From Bradyrhizobium sp. NFR13 (GTDB taxonomy: Bacteria; Pseudomonadota; Alphaproteobacteria; Rhizobiales; Xanthobacteraceae), in contig NZ_FOTP01000010.1 in the NCBI RefSeq assembly GCF_900114605.1, positions 62,001 to 126,000 of the forward strand: a stretch of 64,000 bases of DNA, in the 5' to 3' direction. The notes below the pieces were generated by a model, which saw only the letters and a list, made by a program, of their open reading frames with translations, was not told where the DNA came from and did no database searches. Of this stretch, positions 8,802 through 17,595 are shown one piece after another. Position numbers and translations under genes: made by a program. The first letter of the stretch is position 1; the number at the start of each line of letters is the position of its first letter.

Positions 8802-9805
8802 CCCTTGCTGCGCACATTCCGGCTGCGCGGGAGTTCGACAATAATGTATTGACGCTCGACCCCGCTGCCGAAGTCGAGAGGATCGTTCAGACGTTACGCC
8901 AGCAAGTCCTGGGCGTGTTGGGGCGCCGCGGCGCCGTTGTCGGTCTTTCCGGCGGTATCGACAGCTCCGTCGTCGCGGCGTTGTGCGTGCGTGCATTCGG
9001 CAGCGACAAAGTCCTGGGCATCTTCATGCCCGAGCACCATTCCTCGGACGATTCACTGAGGCTCGGCCGCAGTTGGGCCGCGCAGCTTGGCATCGACACC
9101 GTGTTGGAAGACATATCGCCCGCCCTCGAGGGGCTCGGCGCCTATCGCCGGCAGATCGAGGCAATCCGGACCGTCGTTCCCGAATATGACGAGGGCTGGA
9201 AATGCAAACTGGTATTGCCGTCGGTTCTCGCGAGCAACGGATTGAATATCACCCGCCTCACGGTTCAGAGCCGCGACGGCAGCACCCGCACCGTTCGTCT
9301 GTCGTCAAACGCCTATCTCCAGATCGTCGCCGCGACCAATTTCAAGCAGCGCGTCCGCAAGATGACGGAGTACTACCACGCCGACCGCCTCCGATACGCG
9401 GTCGCGGGCACACCGAACCGCCTCGAGCACGACCAGGGCTTTTTCGTCAAGCAGGGCGACGGAATCGCGGACGTGATGCCGATCGCCCATCTCTACAAGA
9501 CGCAGGTCTATCAGCTCTCGGAATATCTCGAGGTGGAGGAGGAGATCCGGCGCAGGCCACCGACCACGGATACGTTCTCCATGCCGCAGAGCCAGGAGGA
9601 ATTCTATTTCGCGCTGCCTTATCACCAGATGGACCTGTGCCTTTACGCGGTGAATCACGGGATTCCGTCAGACGAGGTCGCAGAAGTTACCGGACTGACA
9701 ACAGCCCAGGTCGATTTGGTATTCAGGGACATTGACGCCAAGCGTCGTGCGACGCACTACCTCCACGCACGGCCCTTGCTCGTCACTCAAGTATTCGAGG
9801 ACTGA
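8798..9805 (+). CDS. NAD synthase-like ATP-pyrophosphatase (synthetase domain only)
   Basis: A 335-residue member of the NadE family. These enzymes adenylate a carboxylate with ATP and replace AMP by ammonia to form an amide. The PP-loop SGGIDSS is at residues 51-57, and the later signature GTPNRLEHDQGFF with the following KTQVYQL is typical of NadE. The nitrilase glutaminase domain of glutamine-dependent NAD synthases is absent, and the ends extend past the roughly 275-residue bacterial ammonia-dependent form. A complete two-domain NadE is encoded at 55472-57223, so this copy is unlikely to be the housekeeping enzyme. It is coupled to the thioesterase by an ATGA overlap and sits 5 bases before the AsnB-like gene, which suggests an amidation step in the same pathway. 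Confidence 0.85.
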   Translation: MTLAAHIPAAREFDNNVLTLDPAAEVERIVQTLRQQVLGVLGRRGAVVGLSGGIDSSVVAALCVRAFGSDKVLGIFMPEHHSSDDSLRLGRSWAAQLGIDTVLEDISPALEGLGAYRRQIEAIRTVVPEYDEGWKCKLVLPSVLASNGLNITRLTVQSRDGSTRTVRLSSNAYLQIVAATNFKQRVRKMTEYYHADRLRYAVAGTPNRLEHDQGFFVKQGDGIADVMPIAHLYKTQVYQLSEYLEVEEEIRRRPPTTDTFSMPQSQEEFYFALPYHQMDLCLYAVNHGIPSDEVAEVTGLTTAQVDLVFRDIDAKRRATHYLHARPLLVTQVFED

Positions 9806-9810
9806 CCTGC

Positions 9811-11841
9811 ATGTGCGGTGTCGCGGGCATAGTGTCAGTAAGCGCCGCGGCAGGGCCACCCTCACGCGAAGCCTTGATGCGCATGCTCGGCGCGCTGGCC
9901 CATCGCGGCCCGGACGAGCGCGGCCTGTACCGGGACCAACGCGCGGGACTGGCACATGCCCGCTTGTCCATCATCGACATTTCGAGCGGCCAGCAGCCTC
10001 TCGCGGATGCGAGTGGCACGACATGGATCGTGTTCAACGGGGAAATCTTCAACTACGTTGAGTTGCGTGAGAAGCTGGTCGGGCTTGGTTACGGGTTCCG
10101 GACCCGCAGCGACACGGAGGTCATCGTCAACGCCTATCGTGCCTGGGGCGTGGACGCCTTCGAACGGATGGCCGGACAGTGGGCGCTCGCGATCTGGGAC
10201 TCGGTCACCCGCCGTCTGGTGTTGGCACGCGATCGCACCGGCATTTGCCCTTTGCATTTCTGCGAGCGCGAAGGTCGACTGTATTTCGCCAGCGAAGTGA
10301 AGGCCATCTTCGCGGCGGACGCAGCGATTCCCCGCGCCTTCGATCCAGTCGGCATCGATCAGACATTCACTCTGTGGACCGTTGTGCCGCCGCAGAACGT
10401 GTTTCAGGGGATCAAGGAGCTCATCCCGGGACATTTCCGCACTTATGAAAATGGCGAGGTTCGTGAGAAAGCGTTCTGGAAGCCGCGATATCCCGAATTG
10501 TCCAGTCCGCGCGACGACCAGTTTGCCGGTTCACTCGACGATGCCGTGACACAGGTGCGCAGCGCGCTCGAATCCGCGACGTCGCTTCGAATGGTCCGCT
10601 CCGACGTAAGCGTCGGTAGCTATTTGTCCGGCGGCCTCGACAGTTCGCTTATTGCGGCAATGGGATGCCACTTTGCCGGCGAACGCTTCCAGACCTTCTC
10701 ACTGCGTTTTGCTGACGCTGAATATGACGAGACCGAGTTCCAACGATTGGTTGCCCGTGTCACCGGTAGCGAACACCACGAAGTGGTGGTTTCGCGCAAT
10801 GACATCGCCGAGATTTTTCCGCAGGTCATCTACCACACCGAGCGTCCGATCTTGAGAACGGCGCCGGCGCCGCTGTTCCTTCTGTCGCGCCTGGTGCGCG
10901 CCTGCGGCGTCAAGGTTGTGCTGTCCGGCGAAGGCGCCGACGAAATGTTTGCCGGCTACGATCTCTTTCGCGAAGGCAAGGTCCGCCGGTTCTGGGGCCG
11001 GCAACCCGCGTCGACACGCCGCGCGCGCCTGCTTGAGCGTCTCTACCCTTATCTCACACGCTCACCGGTCACGCAGCGAGCAATGGCCCGGCAGTTTTTC
11101 GGGCGCAATCTGTCGGAGCACGCCGCGCCGGGCTTCGCGCATGACACCCGCTGGCGAACGACCAGCGGCATCAAACGACTGTTTTCCAGCGACATGTTCG
11201 CGGAATCGGCGAAGCACGATGCGGTCTCCGACCTGATCGCCGGTCTGCCTCCGGAATTCAGGCAATGGAGCTCCCTTGCGCAGGATCAATATCTTGAAAT
11301 CCAGACACTGCTGTCGGGATATCTCCTGTCCTCTCAGGGTGACCGAATGCTCATGGCTCATTCAGTTGAAGGACGCTTTCCTTTCCTTGACGAGGACGTG
11401 GTCGCGCTGGCGAATTCGCTGCCGCCAGCCTACAAGCTCCGCGTCCTTGACGAGAAGCACGTTCTGAAGCGCGTCGCACAACCGATCGTGCCGTCGGACA
11501 TCATCGCCCGCAAGAAGCAGCCGTTCCGCGCGCCCGACGCCCTATGTTTCGTTGGCCGCGATACGCCCGCCTATATCGACGACGCGCTTTCAGAAACGGC
11601 TATTCGCGAAGCAAACGTCTTCGATCCCGACGCGGTTGCGCGCCTGCGGAACAAGTGCCGGACACAGGCCGCAACCGGCAACGGCAATCTCTCGAATTCC
11701 GACAACATGGCGATGGTCGGCGTTTTATCGACCCAGCTCCTCCACCAGCAATTCGTCGCGAGCCGTCCTGGTGGACGCCACGCTCTGGAGCTGACCGTTG
11801 ATGTCGATCGCGAGCACCGGGTTGAGGGGGCCCTTTCCTGA
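9811..11841 (+). CDS. Glutamine-dependent asparagine synthase-like amidotransferase
   Basis: A 676-residue AsnB-family enzyme. An N-terminal class II glutaminase domain (about residues 2-210) begins MCGVAGI with the nucleophile Cys2 exposed after methionine removal, and contains HRGPDERG, RLSIIDISSG and FNGEIFNY. The C-terminal synthetase domain carries the PP-loop SGGLDSS at 273-279 and the conserved LSGEGADEMFAGYD segment. It is somewhat longer than E. coli AsnB (about 554) and near the 620-650-residue form common in surface-polysaccharide and secondary-metabolite clusters. Gene position suggests it amidates a pathway intermediate, or cyclises one as beta-lactam synthetases do, rather than making free asparagine. 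It overlaps the next gene by one base (TGATG). Confidence 0.9.
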   Translation: MCGVAGIVSVSAAAGPPSREALMRMLGALAHRGPDERGLYRDQRAGLAHARLSIIDISSGQQPLADASGTTWIVFNGEIFNYVELREKLVGLGYGFRTRSDTEVIVNAYRAWGVDAFERMAGQWALAIWDSVTRRLVLARDRTGICPLHFCEREGRLYFASEVKAIFAADAAIPRAFDPVGIDQTFTLWTVVPPQNVFQGIKELIPGHFRTYENGEVREKAFWKPRYPELSSPRDDQFAGSLDDAVTQVRSALESATSLRMVRSDVSVGSYLSGGLDSSLIAAMGCHFAGERFQTFSLRFADAEYDETEFQRLVARVTGSEHHEVVVSRNDIAEIFPQVIYHTERPILRTAPAPLFLLSRLVRACGVKVVLSGEGADEMFAGYDLFREGKVRRFWGRQPASTRRARLLERLYPYLTRSPVTQRAMARQFFGRNLSEHAAPGFAHDTRWRTTSGIKRLFSSDMFAESAKHDAVSDLIAGLPPEFRQWSSLAQDQYLEIQTLLSGYLLSSQGDRMLMAHSVEGRFPFLDEDVVALANSLPPAYKLRVLDEKHVLKRVAQPIVPSDIIARKKQPFRAPDALCFVGRDTPAYIDDALSETAIREANVFDPDAVARLRNKCRTQAATGNGNLSNSDNMAMVGVLSTQLLHQQFVASRPGGRHALELTVDVDREHRVEGALS

Positions 11842-13409
11842 TGCATGGTCCTGTACCGCTCCTGCATGATTACCTCATCCACTCCGCCCGTCATCTCGGT
11901 GGAAAGGTGGCGCTGGTATGTGGCAAGCATCGCGTCACCTATGGCGAGCTTGAGGCGCGCTCCAACGCAATCGCCAACCACCTGGTCGCGAGCGGAGTCG
12001 AACGTGGCGATCGGGTGATTATCTTCGCCGACAACACTGTCGAGACCGTCGTCAGTTTCTGGGCCGTGCTGAAGGCGAATGCCGTGGTGTGCATCGTCAA
12101 TCCGCTCACCAAACGCGACAAGCTTGGCTACCTGCTCAATGATTGCCAACCGGCGGCGCTCATCACCGACAAGCATCTCTTGCCGATATTCAAGGAGCCC
12201 ACGCAGGCATGCCGATCATTGCGCCGGGTGATCGTTTCCGGGTCGATCGACGATGCCGAGCTGACCGAGCTACCCCATGCAATACGCTGGAGCGAGGCAG
12301 GCGCCGCCAGACACGACGCACCTCCGGCGCGCAGCTGCATCGATATCGATCTCGCGGCCATCGTCTACACCTCCGGATCATCGGGAGATCCCAAGGGCGT
12401 GATGCTGACGCACCGGAACATGCTGACCGCGTGCACGTCGATCGCCTCATATCTCGCGCTACGCGAAGATGAGGTCATTTTGAACGTTCTGCCGCTCGCC
12501 TTCGATTACGGCCTGTATCAAATGATCATGGCGTTTCGTACGGGCGCGCGGCTTGTCCTCGAACGGTCATTCGCTTTTCCGGCACAGATTCTCGGGCTTA
12601 TCGCCGATGAGCGGGTGACCGGCCTGCCCGGCGTGCCGACGATCTTCTCGACGCTATCGGGGCTCAAGTCGATCAAGGAGCACGATCTCTCGAGTATCCG
12701 CTATGTCACGAACACCGGTGCTGCGCTGCCGATGAAGCACATTCGTCTGCTGCAGGATCTATTCCCGGACGCGCGCATCTATTCCATGTACGGCCTCACT
12801 GAATGCAAGCGCTGCACCTTCCTCCCCCCGGAGGATATCGACCGAAAGCCGTCAAGCGTAGGAATCGCCATCCCGAATACCGAGATGTGGATTGTCGACG
12901 AGCGCGACAGACGTGTGGGCCCCGACGTGGTCGGCCAGCTTGTCATTCGCGGCGCGACGGTGATGAGAGGCTATTGGGGCAAGCCGGAGGCCACGGCCAG
13001 GAAACTCAAACCCGGTCCGCTCCCAGGCGAGCAGGTTCTGTACACCGGTGACTACTGCCGGATGGACGCGGAAGGCTACCTCTACTTCGTTGGCCGCAGC
13101 GACGAGATCATAAAGTCGCGAGGAGAGAAGATCGCTCCCAAGGAAGTGGAGAACGTACTGATGGATATTGCGGGCGTGAGGGAAGCCGCGGTGATTGGCG
13201 TTCCCGACGAGCTCCTCGGGCAGGCGGTTAAAGCGTTTGTCGTTATCGAGCAGGACATAACACTGAGCGAGAAGCAGCTTCAGAAAGAGTGCCAGCAACG
13301 CCTCGAAAGCTTCATGGTGCCAAAATGTATTGTGATCGTGCCCAGCCTGCCGCGAACGAATACAGCAAAACTCAACAAGAGAGCACTGCAGGAGTCGATA
13401 TCCGAATGA
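11841..13409 (+). CDS. AMP-forming acyl ligase (ANL superfamily)
   Basis: A 522-residue adenylate-forming enzyme that activates a carboxylic acid as acyl-AMP and loads it on CoA or a carrier protein. The P-loop YTSGSSGDPKG is at 176-186. The aromatic/Glu motif SMYGLTECKR, the YTGDYCRMD hinge region, GRSDEIIKSRGEKI and a C-terminal lysine within NTAKLNKRAL complete the set of core motifs. The segment TECKRCTFLPPEDIDRKP resembles ligases of exosortase/exopolysaccharide-associated clusters. The carrier protein gene lies 38 bases downstream and is the likely acceptor. The activated acid cannot be read from the sequence. Confidence 0.9.
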   Translation: MHGPVPLLHDYLIHSARHLGGKVALVCGKHRVTYGELEARSNAIANHLVASGVERGDRVIIFADNTVETVVSFWAVLKANAVVCIVNPLTKRDKLGYLLNDCQPAALITDKHLLPIFKEPTQACRSLRRVIVSGSIDDAELTELPHAIRWSEAGAARHDAPPARSCIDIDLAAIVYTSGSSGDPKGVMLTHRNMLTACTSIASYLALREDEVILNVLPLAFDYGLYQMIMAFRTGARLVLERSFAFPAQILGLIADERVTGLPGVPTIFSTLSGLKSIKEHDLSSIRYVTNTGAALPMKHIRLLQDLFPDARIYSMYGLTECKRCTFLPPEDIDRKPSSVGIAIPNTEMWIVDERDRRVGPDVVGQLVIRGATVMRGYWGKPEATARKLKPGPLPGEQVLYTGDYCRMDAEGYLYFVGRSDEIIKSRGEKIAPKEVENVLMDIAGVREAAVIGVPDELLGQAVKAFVVIEQDITLSEKQLQKECQQRLESFMVPKCIVIVPSLPRTNTAKLNKRALQESISE

Positions 13410-13447
13410 TCTGATCGTGACTTTTCTTTACGCATTGGAGTTGAAAC

Positions 13448-13714
13448 ATGCTGCTAGTCAGGGAACCGCTCGAGACCTATCGAAGGCAAGTTCGCGATTT
13501 CTTGCTGTCGAACTTCTACATTGCTGAAGCCAACTCGCTTGAGGTCGACACATCGCTGCTCGATCAAGGCATCATCGACTCGACGGGAGTGCTCGAGGTC
13601 ATCGGGTTCATCGAGGAGACCTTCGGCATCACGGTCGAAGATAGCGAGCTCTTGCCTGAGAACCTCGATTCCATCGAGGGAATTTCACGCTTCGTCATGA
13701 GCAAGAAGAGCTGA
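13448..13714 (+). CDS. Acyl/aminoacyl carrier protein
   Basis: An 88-residue single carrier domain. The phosphopantetheine attachment serine is Ser45 in GIIDSTGVLE, followed by the helix VIGFIEETFGI and the acidic EDSELLPENLDSI, the normal four-helix carrier pattern. The DST rather than DSL motif is frequent in D-alanyl- and aminoacyl-type carriers. It is the last plus-strand gene of the operon and the obvious partner of the preceding ligase. AGTTG before ATG is a weak ribosome-binding site. It is clearly different from AcpXL at 28417. Confidence 0.9.
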   Translation: MLLVREPLETYRRQVRDFLLSNFYIAEANSLEVDTSLLDQGIIDSTGVLEVIGFIEETFGITVEDSELLPENLDSIEGISRFVMSKKS

Positions 13715-13762
13715 TGCTTGTCTGCAGCGTCCAAACCGCGTCACGAACGCCACCGTAGCGGT

Positions 13763-14458
13763 TCAGGTTGTTGCGCCTTTGCGGTATCCCATAACGACGC
13801 GGCCTTCGCCCGTTTCGTTCGTCACCACCCTGATGCTCTCGTAGCTCTTGTTGCGCTCAAGAAGGGTTGTCACCTGCCGCTCCTGACCGGAGCCGACCTC
13901 GAACAAGAGGATGCCGCCCGGCCGCAGATATCGGACTGCGTCCTTCGTAACCCGCATATGGATGCTCAGCCCGTAAGGACCGGCTGCGAATGCCTCACGT
14001 GGTTCGAGTTCGAGCAAGGGGGCACGGTCGCCTCTGAGCCGCGTTTCCGAGATATAGGGTGGGTTGCAGACGATCAGGTCGATGGTCCCGTCCAGCGACA
14101 GATCTGAAAAAGCGTCGAACAGATCGCCCTGAAGCACCGACATGCGTTGCGTGAGTCCGTGATAGGCGACATTGCGACGTGCGACAGTGACACATCCATC
14201 GGTTAGGTCGCTCGCCCAGACGCGTGCGTCGGGGATCTTGAGAGCGATGGCGCAGGCCAGATTGCCTGCGCCGCAGCACATGTCGATCACCCGCGGCTCC
14301 GCCACGTTTAACTGACGCAGAGCATCAACAGCGCTCGCGCAAAGCAATTCGGTTTCCGGCCGGGGGACGAGCGCACCGGGTGCAACCAACAGCTCTATTC
14401 CCATAAATAGAGTGCGTCCCTTATCGTAAGCTTTGGCGACGTTGATCACTTCGCTCAT
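13763..14458 (-). CDS. PrmC/HemK-like N5-glutamine methyltransferase, catalytic domain only
   Basis: A 231-residue SAM-dependent methyltransferase. It shows VPRPETELL, the PrmC entry motif, then the SAM-binding VIDMCCGAGNLACAIA and the NPPY motif (VCNPPYISE) that binds a planar amide or amine nitrogen. Authentic PrmC has about 70 extra N-terminal residues forming the release-factor-binding helical domain, and that part is missing here. The chosen start MSEVINVAK has AGGG about 8 bases upstream; another ATG at 14512 would add 18 residues. The gene faces the biosynthetic operon head-on, 48 bases from the carrier gene. It may modify the cluster product or be unrelated. Confidence 0.8.
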   Translation of the reverse strand: MSEVINVAKAYDKGRTLFMGIELLVAPGALVPRPETELLCASAVDALRQLNVAEPRVIDMCCGAGNLACAIALKIPDARVWASDLTDGCVTVARRNVAYHGLTQRMSVLQGDLFDAFSDLSLDGTIDLIVCNPPYISETRLRGDRAPLLELEPREAFAAGPYGLSIHMRVTKDAVRYLRPGGILLFEVGSGQERQVTTLLERNKSYESIRVVTNETGEGRVVMGYRKGATT

Positions 14459-14852
14459 TGCGGTCACCCTGCCTGGACGTTGCGCGACAACTGTTGCATG
14501 CGGCGTGATCATGCACCGGACAGAACCATGCCCTGTCCATGTGGCAATGGCGGTAGTCACAATGAGGTAGATGGGCCGATAGCGGCAATGCAGTTGTTTT
14601 CGGCAGCGCTCCTTACGCATTTTGGCGATGCGGCGCCCCACCGGCTGCGTGGTCATCCGACGACGCAGACCTCGCTCTGACTTCGGCCACTTCGAGGCTG
14701 CGTGGTATTTGCCTGTCCCGCTTTTCAAGTTCTCATGAACGGGGCCGCGGCGATCCGGCACCCTGTCCGGCGAGCTAACAATTCGTGACGATGGCTTCGT
14801 TGGCCGTTTGCTGCTATGGCGTTCTTGGTATCAACGAGGCTGAGGCCTTACG
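14459..14852. other. 394-base divergent intergenic region
   Basis: This gap lies between the PrmC-like gene and the YdcF-like gene, which diverge from it. The minus-strand frame stays open well upstream of the preferred methyltransferase start, but the extension is arginine-rich and lacks PrmC helical-domain features. No RNA gene or clear repeat is seen. Confidence 0.4.
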
Positions 14853-15653
14853 TTGTTTTTTATATTGTCCAAGACTCTTGGCAACGCACTTGCGCCGGTC
14901 AATTTCCTGGTCGGCCTCGGTGTGCTCGGCGCGGTTCTTTCGGCAACACGGCTTTCTTCGCTTGGCCGCAGGCTTATGATCACAGCCGCCGTGCTGCTTG
15001 CGGTCGCCGCGTTTTCACCGGCTGGAAGATTGCTGCTCTATCCGCTTGAATCGCGCTTCCCGCCCTGGGATCCGGGACAGCGTGCGCCTGACGGCATCAT
15101 CGTGCTCGGCGGCTCGATCGACGCCGATGTTTCGCTTGCGCGTGACACGCCGGTCGTCCGTCGCTCGCCCGACCGCATCATCGCAGCCGCAGCGCTGGCG
15201 CGACAATATCCGAATGCACGTGTGGTGTTTACCGGCGGCAGTCCGAGGCTGGTGTCGGATGCCAGAGAGGCCGATTACGCTGCCGCGCTCTTCGCAAGCC
15301 TTGGAGTCGACAGGTCGCGTTTGATCATGGAGCGACAATCGCGCAACACACATGAGAACGCCGAATTCACCAAAGCGCTCGTGGCGCCGAAGCCGGGCGA
15401 GCGCTGGGTTCTGGTGACATCAGCGTTCCATATGCCGCGATCGATTGGCTTATTTCGCAAAGCCGGATTTCCTGTCGAGGCTTATCCGGTCGACTGGTGG
15501 GTCGGCGGTCGGCGCGCCGCACTTTCCTTCACCACCCTCGCCCTTGACGGGCTGTCGCGGACCGACATTGCGGTGCGCGAATGGTTCGGGCTCATTGCCT
15601 ATCGAGTCACGGGGCGGATCGATGACTTGCTGCCGAGGCCCGATGCACATTGA
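14853..15653 (+). CDS. YdcF/ElyC-like (DUF218) membrane-anchored protein
   Basis: A 266-residue protein with two N-terminal membrane helices (about residues 8-30 and 38-62) and a DUF218 domain. The domain motifs are GIIVLGGSID at about 85-94, the ARVVFTGGS strand, ESRNTHEN-like ERQSRNTHENAEF, and the VTSAFHMPRSIGLF stretch. Related E. coli proteins (ElyC, SanA, YdcF) act at the cell envelope, ElyC in peptidoglycan and lipid-carrier homeostasis. The start is a TTG codon preceded by GAGG. It is needed to keep the first hydrophobic helix, since no ATG fits. The gene is monocistronic. Confidence 0.82.
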   Translation: MFFILSKTLGNALAPVNFLVGLGVLGAVLSATRLSSLGRRLMITAAVLLAVAAFSPAGRLLLYPLESRFPPWDPGQRAPDGIIVLGGSIDADVSLARDTPVVRRSPDRIIAAAALARQYPNARVVFTGGSPRLVSDAREADYAAALFASLGVDRSRLIMERQSRNTHENAEFTKALVAPKPGERWVLVTSAFHMPRSIGLFRKAGFPVEAYPVDWWVGGRRAALSFTTLALDGLSRTDIAVREWFGLIAYRVTGRIDDLLPRPDAH

Positions 15654-15840
15654 TTCTCCGGGCCCGAGATAAGGCAAGCGCCGCAGGCCGTGGGAAGCCA
15701 AAAGCCATTTATGGCCACGCCGTCGCAGGTAATGCCCGGACGCCATTCGAGCCCGGTGTGGACCATTGTTGTGGACCACCGGATTTTCTCGAAAAGGCTG
15801 CGGGTTAGAAGTCTTTGATCTACAAAGGGAAATTCGAGTG

Positions 15841-15914
15841 TGGCTGGGGAACTAGGATTCGAACCTAGACAAACAGAGTCAGAGTCTGTTGTGCTACCGT
15901 TACACCATTCCCCA
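15841..15914 (-). tRNA. tRNA-Gln (CTG anticodon)
   Basis: A 74-nt cloverleaf with encoded CCA. The acceptor stem TGGGGAA pairs with TTCCCCA followed by the discriminator G. The anticodon arm ACAGA-CTCTGAC-TCTGT puts anticodon CTG at 15880-15882, and the T arm contains GGTTCGAATCC. It decodes CAG. Confidence 0.97.
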
Positions 15915-16101
15915 AACGATTCAGAGACTTACAGAAAAATCCAGTCTGGAATCGGTCGGAACAGAGATGCGCATCTCGTTCGGGCGCGTTCTAGCCCGTC
16001 CGCCGGACAAAGCGCAAGGCCTCTGGACGGAAATGACAGCTCATTGACACCACTGGCAATGGACAGGCCACACAGAGCGCGGCCTGCCCGGTCGCCTCGC
16101 C

Positions 16102-17523
16102 CTATTCGCCCGGCCCACCAACCGGGATGGCCATCGGCTCCGGCGCCAGGCGCCTGCTGAGCGCCAGATAGACGCCGCCGCCCACGACGATGCCCGCCAG
16201 CCAGCTCAGATCCGCGCCGCCGAGAAGGTTGATCGAGATCGGCCCCTGCAACGCAGGCACCAGGCCATCCTGGAACAGCCAGGTGGCGATCAGGCCTGCG
16301 AAGAACGCGATCATGCCGCTCCAGTTGATATCGCCATAGATGCTGGTCTCCGGCGACTTGTAGAGTTCGGCGATGTCGATCTGGCTCTTCCGCCTGACGA
16401 AGAAGTCGGCCAACACCACCCCGGCATAGGGGCTCATCCACATCAGCAGGCTGATCAGCCAGTTATCGAACGCCTTGGCAAAGGACGGCGCGAAGATGAA
16501 ATACACCGTCACCGCATAGCCCGCGATGCCGACGATCAGCGCCAGTGCCGTGCGCGAGAAGCGAACGCCCATGCTGAGCGCCGCGAGCGCCGACGAATAG
16601 ACGTTGAGGATGTTGGTGGCGATCGGCCCGTGCAGCACCAGCAGCAGCACGAGAATGCTGGCGATGCCACCGAACACGGCCGAGACCATCTTGGCCGGAT
16701 CGGTATCGAGCGTCACCGACGCGATGGTGGCGCCGAGAATGGCCAGCCACACCGACGGCACGAACATGCCGACATAGCTGTACCAGAACACGGCTTTCGA
16801 CGAGGTCGAGCGCGGTACGAAGCGCGAATAGTCCGACGCCCAGGTCACCCAGGAAATGCCCCAGCCGACGCCGACGGCGGTCATCAGCAGCGACAGCATT
16901 GCCAGATGCGGCCCCGGCGGCAGCGACGTTGTGTGATTCCAGTTGACGACACCGGGCTGGCTCCAGGCCAGCACGCTCATCAGCACCATGATCACCACCG
17001 TGACCGGCACGGTGTATTTCTCGAAGGTGCGGATCGCATAGAAACCGTAAGTGCCGATCACCACCTGCGTCACCATCACGATGGTGATCACCACGAGATT
17101 GGCGAACCAGCTATCCGCGATGCCAAACTGGCCGAGAATGGCCATCGAGATCTTCACCGGGAAGTATGTGTTCACGCCGATCCAGCCGAGCGTCATCAGG
17201 AACATCAACAGGCTCGGCAGATAGGCGCCGCGGCGCCCGAAGGCCGACCGCGCGAGTACCATCTGGTTGACGCCGGTCTTGTGGCCCATGACCGTGAAGG
17301 CGGCGAAGATCGCGGAGCCCGCCGCATTGCCGATGACGATGACCGCGATGGTTTCCCACAGACCGAGCTTGAGAATGATACCAAGCGCGCCGAGGGCCCA
17401 GTTCACCGGCGCGATATTGGCGCCGGCCCAGATCCACATCTGCTGCGGCCCGGTGGAATCCCGGTCGGCATCGGGGATCGGTTCGATACTGTGGATGTCT
17501 GCCCGCAACTCAGAGTTAGTCAT
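16102..17523 (-). CDS. NCS1-family nucleobase/cation symporter
   Basis: A 473-residue inner-membrane permease of the NCS1 family (cytosine, uracil, allantoin, hydantoin and related cyclic amides), with about 12 hydrophobic helices. The start of the transport core, QMWIWAGANIAPVNWALG, and the SWVTWASDYSRFVP segment are NCS1 landmarks. The ATG at 17523 follows a GGGGGCGAGC ribosome-binding sequence; a GTG at 17535 would add four residues. It is the last gene of the aromatic-catabolism operon, 72 bases after the dioxygenase gene, so it probably imports a ring compound or related acid. The typical NCS1 substrates contain nitrogen, which is a clue about the pathway substrate. Confidence 0.88.
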   Translation of the reverse strand: MTNSELRADIHSIEPIPDADRDSTGPQQMWIWAGANIAPVNWALGALGIILKLGLWETIAVIVIGNAAGSAIFAAFTVMGHKTGVNQMVLARSAFGRRGAYLPSLLMFLMTLGWIGVNTYFPVKISMAILGQFGIADSWFANLVVITIVMVTQVVIGTYGFYAIRTFEKYTVPVTVVIMVLMSVLAWSQPGVVNWNHTTSLPPGPHLAMLSLLMTAVGVGWGISWVTWASDYSRFVPRSTSSKAVFWYSYVGMFVPSVWLAILGATIASVTLDTDPAKMVSAVFGGIASILVLLLVLHGPIATNILNVYSSALAALSMGVRFSRTALALIVGIAGYAVTVYFIFAPSFAKAFDNWLISLLMWMSPYAGVVLADFFVRRKSQIDIAELYKSPETSIYGDINWSGMIAFFAGLIATWLFQDGLVPALQGPISINLLGGADLSWLAGIVVGGGVYLALSRRLAPEPMAIPVGGPGE

Positions 17524-17595
17524 GCTCGCCCCCACGTCAGAAACAACCTGGGGTCAACAAAGCAAGACGCGTACCAATCCCGGCAGAGCGGTTTG

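Noticed and set aside
7662-14458. Exosortase-associated exopolysaccharide cluster
   Set aside because: Ligase and amidotransferase resemble such genes, but no exosortase, PEP-CTERM protein, glycosyltransferase or polymer-export gene occurs in the window.
15841-15914. tRNA-Gln as an integration site for the accessory cluster
   Set aside because: No integrase, no direct repeat of the tRNA 3' end was seen, and the cluster lies 1.4 kb away beyond a core-like gene.
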